From: CAYILR01 sp964364175
GTDB lineage: Bacteria > Bdellovibrionota > UBA1018
Direction: 5' to 3'
Assembly (NCBI GenBank): GCA_964364175.1
Contig: CAYILR010000040.1
Span: 1-43,308 of the forward strand
Length of the DNA stretch: 43,308 nucleotides
Part shown: piece by piece, positions 7,437 to 13,606 of the stretch
Layout: the number at the start of each line of letters is the position of its first letter
How positions within the stretch are numbered: position 1 is the stretch's first letter
Translations under genes and position numbers: made by a program
Notes under the pieces: generated by a model
Database searches by the model: none
Told to the model about the DNA's origin: nothing
What the model saw: only the letters and a program-made list of their open reading frames with translations

Positions 7437-7774
7437 ATCTCGGACCAGCACCCAACTTGCCAGAAACCAAGACCTTTGCCTGGGCCTTGGAACAGACCAT
7501 CGAGGGCAAGCGAATCGCCCGCCGTTCGTGGGGGCCAGATCACTGGATCTGCTATATGCCACCGACGCAGATCCACACCGATCACGTCAACACCCGGACC
7601 CGCAAGTTCATCCCTGAAGGCCCTCTCAACGTCCAGGGCTACTTCGTCGTCTACACGAAGACCCCGGACGCCCCGAACTCGGTGAGCAGCGAAGGTACCT
7701 ACGGACGCTGGCAGCCAGGCTATGTACCATCCACAGAGGACCTCTTGGCCGCTGATTGGAAGACGTTGGACTGA
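7433..7774 (+). CDS. tad2: DUF2829 / Tad2-family protein, anti-Thoeris candidate
   Basis: A 113-residue protein with the DUF2829 pattern: TFAWALEQTIEGKRIARRSW (residues 13-32), a strand region WICYMPP, then GRWQPGYVPSTEDLLAADW near the end, matching the usual W-x-P-S-x-x-D-x-L-A-x-D-W ending. Tad2 proteins of this family bind and sequester the cyclic ADP-ribose-type signal made by Thoeris defence, so the NADase effector is not switched on. The middle of the protein is slightly longer than in short members and is variable in the family. The start is an ATGA overlap. The family call is firm; activity against a given Thoeris type cannot be read from sequence. Confidence 0.8.
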   Translation: MNLGPAPNLPETKTFAWALEQTIEGKRIARRSWGPDHWICYMPPTQIHTDHVNTRTRKFIPEGPLNVQGYFVVYTKTPDAPNSVSSEGTYGRWQPGYVPSTEDLLAADWKTLD

Positions 7775-7777
7775 GCC

Positions 7778-7972
7778 ATGAACACGACTTTCCACAAGAC
7801 TGAAGACCTCATCAACGACAAGACCGACAAGGCTCGTTGCCCCGTGGACCTCGCGTTCATCCCGAACTACACGGGCATCAACCTGGTTTCTGTCGAAGGC
7901 TTGTCGTGTACTCGCCAGGATGATGGGCAGTTGGTGAGCCTCACCATCCATTTCATCCCGGCTGAGGGCTGA
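7778..7972 (+). CDS. Hypothetical protein, 64 aa
   Basis: The start is three bases after the Tad2-type gene, and the stop overlaps the next start as TGATG. It looks like a small beta-rich domain (LVSVEGLSCTRQDDGQLVSL). The last part resembles short phage OB- or SH3-like barrels, but no family is recognised. Confidence 0.65.
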   Translation: MNTTFHKTEDLINDKTDKARCPVDLAFIPNYTGINLVSVEGLSCTRQDDGQLVSLTIHFIPAEG

Positions 7973-8241
7973 TGCACGTCCAATCCATCTTCAAGGGTGT
8001 CTGCTGGCCTCGTGGGCCGAGCACGATCGTGAGCAAGGATGGCAAGCCTATCTATCGCTACGCGGTCGTCGGCGTCTTGGTGTCCGATCAGCCGATCGAA
8101 GGCTTGGAAGGCAAGAACGAAGTCGTGCTGGAAGGTCACGGAGCGATGATGGCAGAAACCCTGACGACCATGCCCCAGCGCGAGCCCAACATCAAAACTG
8201 GTGACGCTACCAACGTCCTGCTCTCGCTGGACGAGCTTTGA
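7972..8241 (+). CDS. Hypothetical protein, 89 aa
   Basis: Coupled to the previous gene by TGATG. Beta-rich with YRYAVVGVLVSDQPIEG and a glycine-rich turn EGHGAMM. No cysteine pairs, signal peptide or membrane segment except a weak N-terminal hydrophobic stretch. Not recognised. Confidence 0.65.
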   Translation: MHVQSIFKGVCWPRGPSTIVSKDGKPIYRYAVVGVLVSDQPIEGLEGKNEVVLEGHGAMMAETLTTMPQREPNIKTGDATNVLLSLDEL

Positions 8242-8267
8242 GCTATCTCTGAAGAAAGGAGCCCAAC

Positions 8268-8960
8268 ATGGACCGTGCAAAAGTCATCGCTGAAATCATG
8301 GCGGAGGAACTTCAAGAGGTCCTCTGGGCTGAGTGCTTTCCGTTTCGCACCTTGAAGACGACCCAGACCAAGCCTTCGACGGGAAAGACCATCGAGGCCG
8401 TGACTATCTTCACGAAAGACGAGTTCGCCGAACTTCGCGTCTTCGCAGACGGGAAGGCGACCAAAGCCGTTCTCGATGATAAGTTCCGGGATGCCCTGGA
8501 GCAGTTGATGGTGCCCCCAGAGAGGGACTTCATCAAGGCGATCGAAGGTGCCTTCGCTCCCAAGAGCGGCACATTCATCGACGTGGTGGACAAGCACGCC
8601 ATCGACGGAGGGACACTCTTGCTCTCTGGATCGGCCTGGGAGGAAGTTACCCGTTTTCACACGGCGGCCCTGAACTCGCGCTGGCGGCCGTCTGATCGCC
8701 CCGAGGAAGTCCTGAACGGCGCTCTCGGCACCATCCAGGGCATGAGGCTCGTGACCGACGGCTTTCGCTTCGCAACGCTCCAGACGCTGCAACCAGCGTC
8801 ATTCTACGCCCTCGACACCCCCGAGGCTCTCGGTGAAGTCTACTGCGGCCCGGTCTCGGTCGTTCTCGATGAGACGGCCACAGGTTTCGCCTTCAAGTTC
8901 GCCATTGACTTCGCATTCACCGTCAACAATGCCGCGAAGACCATGTCGTTCTCCCCATGA
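8268..8960 (+). CDS. Hypothetical protein, 230 aa; weak resemblance to capsid-type C-terminal domains
   Basis: Has its own strong ribosome site (AAAGGAG, 7 bases before ATG), unlike most neighbours. The second half contains SGSAWEEVTRFHTAALNSRW, then LNGALGTIQGMRLVTDGF, and ends with FAIDFAF. The order of a loose loading helix, 'LxGxxGxIxGMxLVTDxF' and a terminal strand pair recalls the C-terminal part of HK97-fold virion proteins, though at 230 residues it would be short. This is pattern memory, not proof. A binding or decoy role is one possibility. It lies two genes before the terminase-like gene. Confidence 0.55.
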   Translation: MDRAKVIAEIMAEELQEVLWAECFPFRTLKTTQTKPSTGKTIEAVTIFTKDEFAELRVFADGKATKAVLDDKFRDALEQLMVPPERDFIKAIEGAFAPKSGTFIDVVDKHAIDGGTLLLSGSAWEEVTRFHTAALNSRWRPSDRPEEVLNGALGTIQGMRLVTDGFRFATLQTLQPASFYALDTPEALGEVYCGPVSVVLDETATGFAFKFAIDFAFTVNNAAKTMSFSP

Positions 8961-9478
8961 GAGTTCTCATCCAGTTCCCGCCTGGGAAGCTGACGGTCGA
9001 CTTCGAGACGAAGGGGCCGCCATGCCCTGGGTGTGTCTTCCGTCAAGGTCCGAGAGATCCTGACGAGGTCGAAGCCTGTATGAAGTCCGAGCCTCCACAG
9101 TCGATCTCCGGCGCCGTGCTCAAGGAGTGCAACGACAAGAAGTGGCGGAAGGAGAGCCTTCAAGCCTATCAGCAACTTTTGGAAGAGTTGCGTGCCAGTC
9201 GGCAGCGCCTCTCGTGGGAAGCCATAGATGACCGCCCTCTATTGGCGAGAATAGACGACCTCTTCGCTACTCTTTCGGAGAGCGATCAGGAGAAAGCTCG
9301 GTCGATGACCTGGATGGCTTGGCCACTGAAGCACTGTTCCGAGTGCAGCGCGCCAGCGGTGTGGGTTCGCAAGACCCAGTTCTCGGGTAACCATGCCTAC
9401 TGCGACGAGCACGCCGGAGCGGAGGCTGATTTCGGGCAGGATTCGAGCTACTTCTTCTGGGAGCGGGTCAAGACATGA
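8957..9478 (+). CDS. Zinc-ribbon protein, 173 aa
   Basis: Two metal-binding regions: CPGC (23-26) near the N-terminus, with further cysteines at 41 and 58, and a C-terminal CSEC with C and H ligands (HCSECSAP ... YCDEHAG). A helical stretch joins them. Coupled to both neighbours by 4-base overlaps. Function unknown. It immediately precedes the terminase-like gene, so it may be a partner of it. Confidence 0.65.
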   Translation: MRVLIQFPPGKLTVDFETKGPPCPGCVFRQGPRDPDEVEACMKSEPPQSISGAVLKECNDKKWRKESLQAYQQLLEELRASRQRLSWEAIDDRPLLARIDDLFATLSESDQEKARSMTWMAWPLKHCSECSAPAVWVRKTQFSGNHAYCDEHAGAEADFGQDSSYFFWERVKT

Positions 9479-10434
9479 CCAAAGAACAACCAGCAAACAT
9501 CTTAGAGTGGGCGAATCGTAGTTTGGACATCCGACTTTGGCCTACGCAGGCCAAACTTGCTCTCGAAACTTTCGGTGAGTGGTGCCCCGTCTGTACGGAC
9601 CATCACTACTGGGAGCATATGCCTGCTTCCGGCGGATGGCGGGTGTCAGGAGTGGGTCCAGCGTTCGCACAGCGAGTGACGAAGAACGGCATGGAGATGT
9701 TCCTGACGCACGTCGCTCTTCTTGAGCACGGGAAATGTCCGAAGTGTGGTCTTGAACGTAAGCAAGCCATCAAGACACGTCACATCCAGCCTATACAAGA
9801 AGTGCTCGGTTTCATTGGACAGCGTGGAGGCTCGACCGTCTTGAGCGTAGTGCTCGGCACGTATCTAATCCACAAGCTCAGACAGCTTGGTGACATCGCC
9901 ACTGCCTACGGCCTAATCCCCGAACAGCAGATCGAAATTGCTGTCATTGACGATGGTGGTCTTGGTACGTTATGGGATGTACTCAACGAAAAGATCCGTC
10001 ACTGTCTTGCGGATGACCAACCTGAAGACCCGTCAGTCGTCTTCATCGACAAATCTCTCGTTGTGCGTCGCTACTCAGCCGGTAATCCAGACCAACTGCG
10101 TGGGGTGACTCGTGTTGCCGCGCTCATCGACACACTTGCGTGGATCGACGCTGACGCTGACGAGATACTGGCGGTGCTGGACAACAGCCTATTGACCATG
10201 CGGCATGAGAGTGTTGACAGGGATGTTCCAACACCGTTGTTGGTTGCGTTGTCATCACCACGCGGCAATGATGATGCTCTTGCGCGTCGTCTCGTGCAAA
10301 AAGCCGGACACAAAAACGTGCTCAAGTGTTGCTTGCCAACGTGGAATATCAACCCACATCACATTCGTGACGACTTTGCAAAAGAGCTTCAAACACCTAA
10401 CGGCCGTCGCGACTACGCCATCGACCTCTCATGA
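9475..10434 (+). CDS. Terminase large-subunit-like protein, ATPase domain only, catalytic residues lost
   Basis: A 319-residue protein that reads like the ATPase half of a tailed-phage large terminase: WPTQ adenine motif (22-25), a P-loop region GQRGGSTVLS (115-124), LRGVTRVAALIDTLAWID (208-225), NNSL-type helix (237-240), SSPRGNDD (260-267) and the closing TWNINPHHIR (289-298). In active relatives the P-loop is GQRGGKST and Walker B is IDE-L. Here the lysine is missing and the glutamate is threonine (T220). The RNase-H-like nuclease domain is absent. Zinc knuckles are at C37/C40 and C88/C91. It is therefore probably a pseudo-enzyme. It lies in the early operon, not with packaging genes. Its codon use looks less GC-biased than its neighbours by eye. 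Confidence 0.75.
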   Translation: MTKEQPANILEWANRSLDIRLWPTQAKLALETFGEWCPVCTDHHYWEHMPASGGWRVSGVGPAFAQRVTKNGMEMFLTHVALLEHGKCPKCGLERKQAIKTRHIQPIQEVLGFIGQRGGSTVLSVVLGTYLIHKLRQLGDIATAYGLIPEQQIEIAVIDDGGLGTLWDVLNEKIRHCLADDQPEDPSVVFIDKSLVVRRYSAGNPDQLRGVTRVAALIDTLAWIDADADEILAVLDNSLLTMRHESVDRDVPTPLLVALSSPRGNDDALARRLVQKAGHKNVLKCCLPTWNINPHHIRDDFAKELQTPNGRRDYAIDLS

Positions 10435-11012
10435 CCTTCAAGCCACCAGGCATCGTCGTCAACGTAGCCTCCATGTCCGGCCAGGCCAAACAGGAGATGG
10501 AGCAATACGTCATCGATGAGATTCGCAAGCGCATCAACGACGCCTTCCTCGGGGAGGTGATCTCACCGAAGGCCATTCACGGCATCGAGGCAACGTTCCG
10601 AAACGTCCTCAAGGAAATGGAGCGGGCGGGAGTCATCGAGCGACCACTGACGGAGCAGGACGTCAGCGGCATCATCGAGATCATGAAGTTGGAGTGGAGC
10701 CTCCCAGACTACGACGGTCCTCGCATTCAGGGCTTCACTGGCTACACCATACCCGTGTCTGCGCCTGACGTCCGGAACATCTGCGGCGCTCTCAGTGACC
10801 AAGCCATCAAGGCCATGACGGCGCCCTACGAGGAGTTCGGAGCCTGCGAGAACACGGCCCGGTTCTTCTTCCTGGAGAAGCTACGCCGCGAGGGCGTGAT
10901 CCAGGAGTGGAGCTTCACCTGGACAGATCCGAGGACTCGATCTGGAGACCTGACCATCACGCCGTCGTTCCCGATTCAGTACGTCTCTGGCCTTGTGGGA
11001 GTGGAACCATGA
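10431..11012 (+). CDS. Hypothetical protein, 193 aa
   Basis: Coupled by ATGA to the terminase-like gene. The N-terminal part is helical (MEQYVIDEIRKRINDAFL); the C-terminal part is beta-rich and ends LTITPSFPIQYVSGLVGVEP. It is not the missing nuclease domain of the terminase: no Asp/Glu cluster of RNase-H type is visible. Not recognised. Confidence 0.7.
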   Translation: MTFKPPGIVVNVASMSGQAKQEMEQYVIDEIRKRINDAFLGEVISPKAIHGIEATFRNVLKEMERAGVIERPLTEQDVSGIIEIMKLEWSLPDYDGPRIQGFTGYTIPVSAPDVRNICGALSDQAIKAMTAPYEEFGACENTARFFFLEKLRREGVIQEWSFTWTDPRTRSGDLTITPSFPIQYVSGLVGVEP

Positions 11013-11233
11013 AGACCACCGTCAGGTGCTGCCTCTACGGTGCGCAGCTTGTTCATCATACCGATGAGGTACTGCCAACAGGACAACGGCATATCGGTTT
11101 CAGGCTGAGGATCTCGGCTGAGTCTGTTCTGGTCGAGTTCTGCCCATTCTGCGGCGACAAACTTCTTGTTGAATCCGGACCGGAACCAGAGGCCCAGTAC
11201 GCGCGGTTCTCGAAAGGATTGGCCGATCTGTGA
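11009..11233 (+). CDS. Small zinc-ribbon protein, 74 aa
   Basis: Starts MKTTVRCCLYGAQ at the ATGA overlap; contains CPFCG (46-50). Cysteines 7/8 and 46/49 could form one zinc site. Not recognised beyond this. Confidence 0.65.
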   Translation: MKTTVRCCLYGAQLVHHTDEVLPTGQRHIGFRLRISAESVLVEFCPFCGDKLLVESGPEPEAQYARFSKGLADL

Positions 11234-11640
11234 CTACAACTCGACGTTCGTGCTGCCGGCGTGCTGCTGCCGGCGTCCCTGTGTCCAGGGACTTCTGCGA
11301 CATCCTCACCATCTCGACCGGCGTCACCTTGGTCGAAACCCACGGCTGGGAGCTTCTGGTCTTGACGCCTGGAGGCCAGGCCATGAACCTGGCCCACGCG
11401 ATGGCGCAGTTCAACTGTCCGGCGAAGCCGAAGACCGCGGGTATCCGGCTTGCTGAGGTCGTGGTGGCTGCTCTTGCCAAGATCGCCGCATCTGGTAGCA
11501 TCGAAAGGCTGAAACCTCGGGCCAACCGTCAAGTTCCCTTGATCACCATGAAAGAGCTTCTGTTCGCGGCCACGACCAAGTGCCCGCAATGCAAAGGCTC
11601 CGGTTGCGCTACTTGTAACCGCACGGGCCTCGCGCCTTGA
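11230..11640 (+). CDS. Zinc-binding protein with DnaJ-like ribbon, 136 aa
   Basis: The start is GTG at 11230 in a GTGA overlap. The C-terminal TKCPQCKGSGCATCNRTG carries the C-x2-C-x-G-x-G-C-x2-C pattern of DnaJ-type zinc fingers. The middle part has helices rich in alanine. The N-terminal 15 residues are Arg/Cys rich and may not be part of the fold. Function unknown. Confidence 0.65.
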   Translation: MTTTRRSCCRRAAAGVPVSRDFCDILTISTGVTLVETHGWELLVLTPGGQAMNLAHAMAQFNCPAKPKTAGIRLAEVVVAALAKIAASGSIERLKPRANRQVPLITMKELLFAATTKCPQCKGSGCATCNRTGLAP

Positions 11641-12218
11641 AAGCTACTATGCCAATTACCGATGGCTCCCACTGGGTGAACACCTACTCTGGGCGGAAGT
11701 TTTACCCTCTGGAGCCAAACCCCGAGGATGTAACGATTGAAGACATTGCCCAAGCTCTCAGTCACCAGTGCCGATACACCGGGCAGACGACCGTGCCGTA
11801 CTCGGTAGCCGAGCACAGCGTCTTGGTTTCTCGTGGTGTAGCCGTACTTGGAGGCTCTCGAAACGAACAGAAGTGGGGATGCCTTCATGATGCAACTGAG
11901 GCGTACCTTTCCGATATTTCTTCTCCGGTGAAGAAACATCCGAGTTTTGCCTTCTACCGCGAAGTGGAGGCCAAGCTCATGGAGGCTATCGGGGCTCACT
12001 TCGAGCTTCTGCTCCCGGAGCCGGAGGTAGTTCGTTACGTCGATGCGCAGATGATCGCGTTCGAGTCAATGGACCGGCGCATCATCAAGAACCGCAACCC
12101 GGACTGGCCCATGATTGAGCAGGACCCGCGCCTGAAGCCGGTGATCCAGATCGAGTGCTTGTTGCCTGTATCCGCTTACAACGCCTTCATGGCTCGGTTC
12201 CAGGAGTTGTTCGGATGA
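11637..12218 (+). CDS. HD-domain phosphohydrolase (YfbR-like 5'-deoxynucleotidase type)
   Basis: A 193-residue HD protein. It begins with the phage/bacterial signature HWVNTYSGRKFYPLEPNPED and IEDIAQALS, then VAEHSVL (H60 by this start), CLHDATEAYLSDI (H84, D85, D93) and later metal-helix residues. Relatives remove phosphate from deoxynucleoside monophosphates or act on related nucleotides. Two starts are possible: TTG at 11637 overlapping the previous stop, or ATG at 11649 giving MPITDG. The ATG is codon-wise better; the overlap favours TTG. It is next to a dNMP kinase, so both act on the deoxynucleotide pool. Confidence 0.85.
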   Translation: MKATMPITDGSHWVNTYSGRKFYPLEPNPEDVTIEDIAQALSHQCRYTGQTTVPYSVAEHSVLVSRGVAVLGGSRNEQKWGCLHDATEAYLSDISSPVKKHPSFAFYREVEAKLMEAIGAHFELLLPEPEVVRYVDAQMIAFESMDRRIIKNRNPDWPMIEQDPRLKPVIQIECLLPVSAYNAFMARFQELFG

Positions 12219-12751
12219 AGAAGCTCATCGGCCTCAGCGGCAAAAAGCGCTCTGGGAAGGACAGCATTGGTTCATATTTGGAGCGGGAGCACGGCTACAC
12301 AGTCGACTACTTCGCCAAGCCCCTCAAGGAAGCCGTCCGCAACACCTTCCACTGGACAAAGGCCCACACCGACGGTGACCTCAAAGAGGTCGTCGACCCG
12401 TTCTGGGGCAAAAGCCCTCGTCAGGTCATGCAGTTGTGGGGAACTGAGACGGGCAGAGCTATCGACGTCGAGATCTGGGTCAAGTCGTTCCAGCTTCGCG
12501 TTCAACATGGCCTCGACTCCGGACACGTCAAGTACGTCATCACGGATGTACGTTTTGAAAACGAATATGCCATCATCAAGAAGCTCGGAGGTGAGGTTTG
12601 GCGTGTCGAACGTCCGAGTCTCCCAGTCTCTACCGACATGCACCCATCCGAAACGAGCCTCGACTCCTACAACCACTTCGACCAGGTCATTATGAACGAC
12701 GGGACACTCGAAGACCTCTACCGCAAGGTGGAGAAAGCCCTGAAAGACTAG
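12215..12751 (+). CDS. Deoxynucleoside monophosphate kinase
   Basis: A 178-residue P-loop kinase: GLSGKKRSGKDS (6-17) at the N-terminus, KPLKEAVRN, the substrate region QLWGTETGR, and DVRFENE (about 109-115). This is the plan of phage dNMP kinases such as T4 gene 1, which use ATP to convert dNMPs to dNDPs for replication. ATGA overlap with the HD gene. Length and motifs are normal; nothing is missing. Confidence 0.85.
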   Translation: MKKLIGLSGKKRSGKDSIGSYLEREHGYTVDYFAKPLKEAVRNTFHWTKAHTDGDLKEVVDPFWGKSPRQVMQLWGTETGRAIDVEIWVKSFQLRVQHGLDSGHVKYVITDVRFENEYAIIKKLGGEVWRVERPSLPVSTDMHPSETSLDSYNHFDQVIMNDGTLEDLYRKVEKALKD

Positions 12752-12753
12752 CC

Positions 12754-13317
12754 ATGCCAAAGCCCATCAGCATCAACAGGAACGCACTCCCCATCCGGCC
12801 AACCGACAAGCCGAAGCCCCAGGACATGGCTACAGTTGCAATCGCGGCCATCAACGTGGTGCAGAAGTCGATCTTGAGCCCAGCGGCGGTCATTGCGACC
12901 CTCAAGTGCGCCTTCGACCTCTATCGCCAGAACGCGGTCCTGATCGGGTTCGACGAGGCCGCCGCTGTCGAATGTGAGAAGCTTGGAGCCCAGCTTGCCG
13001 AGGCCATGCGCGCGAGCGGTGCGGTGAAATCACACTCTCCTATCGCGGTGCCAGACACGAACCTCGTAGCCCCCAACGGAACGCCCATCAGCAGCGGCAC
13101 TTCGCTGGCGGCGACCTTGGCCGCCGTGCGCAACGCTCCTCCCCAGGAGCCGACCTACGCGACGATACCAGAGAAGTGTCGCCACGAGAATTGTGAAGGC
13201 ACTACTTTCGTGAGTGGCAGCGTCAACAGCAGGCCCGGTTGGGTGTGTGAGACCTGCCGTGGCTTCCATCTTTATCAGGCTGAGCAACAAGGAGCCGAGA
13301 CCAGCGATGGCGCGTGA
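12754..13317 (+). CDS. Hypothetical protein with C-terminal zinc ribbon, 187 aa
   Basis: The start MPKPISINRN at 12754 follows two bases after the previous stop. Residues 24-100 are helical and alanine rich. A flexible Ser/Pro stretch (about 100-140) leads to CRHENCEG ... CETCRG, a C-terminal zinc ribbon. The final 11 bases overlap the IF-1 gene. Not recognised. Its fusion of a helical domain to a ribbon could suit nucleic-acid binding. Confidence 0.65.
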   Translation: MPKPISINRNALPIRPTDKPKPQDMATVAIAAINVVQKSILSPAAVIATLKCAFDLYRQNAVLIGFDEAAAVECEKLGAQLAEAMRASGAVKSHSPIAVPDTNLVAPNGTPISSGTSLAATLAAVRNAPPQEPTYATIPEKCRHENCEGTTFVSGSVNSRPGWVCETCRGFHLYQAEQQGAETSDGA

Positions 13318-13561
13318 TGACCAGATCGAGTTGGAAGGTGTGATCGACCAGGTGCCTGGTGGCGGCTTCTTCAAGGTCCGGGTGCCGGACAGTAAGAACC
13401 CTGGTGAGCACCTCCTCGTGACCGCGGTCCTGTGTGGGAAGATGAAGGTCAATAAGATCCGAGTCGTGCTCGGCGATGTTGTGAAGGTCGCGGTCTCGCC
13501 TTACGACCTCACGCGCGGGCGCATCATGCGGCGTGACCGGGGCGCGCAAACGGCTTCGTGA
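13307..13561 (+). CDS. infA: Translation initiation factor IF-1 homologue
   Basis: An 84-residue S1-type OB-fold protein that closely follows bacterial IF-1: the start MARDDQIELEGVI, FFKVRVP, then CGKMKVNKIRVVLGDVVKV and the highly conserved end SPYDLTRGRIMRR. IF-1 binds the 30S A site with IF-2 and IF-3 during initiation. Bacterial IF-1 is about 72 residues; this one has a slightly longer VPDSKNPGEH loop and a short tail. AAGGAG lies 12 bases upstream, inside the preceding gene. It is the last gene before the virion module, so it could favour late phage mRNAs. A host-derived origin is likely. Confidence 0.85.
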   Translation: MARDDQIELEGVIDQVPGGGFFKVRVPDSKNPGEHLLVTAVLCGKMKVNKIRVVLGDVVKVAVSPYDLTRGRIMRRDRGAQTAS

Positions 13562-13565
13562 ACGA

Positions 13566-13601
13566 GTAGCCCAGCCTTCTAGGGCAGCTTCGCGCTACCC
13601 T
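13566..13601 (+). promoter_or_regulatory. Alternative hairpins between early operon and virion genes
   Basis: AGGGcAGC (13581-13588), loop TTCGC, and GCTaCCCT (13594-13601) form an 7-bp stem with one mismatch just before the next start. An upstream GCCC (13569-13572) can instead pair with the GGGC at 13582-13585, so the two hairpins exclude each other. No U-run follows, so it is not a plain terminator. It could act as an attenuator or translational switch. Confidence 0.4.
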
Positions 13602-13606
13602 GAGGC

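Noticed and set aside
9475..11012. The terminase-like gene broken by a frameshift with its nuclease domain in the next gene
   Set aside because: The next protein (10431-11012) lacks any RNase-H-type acidic pattern, and the join is a normal ATGA overlap. The shortness seems genuine.
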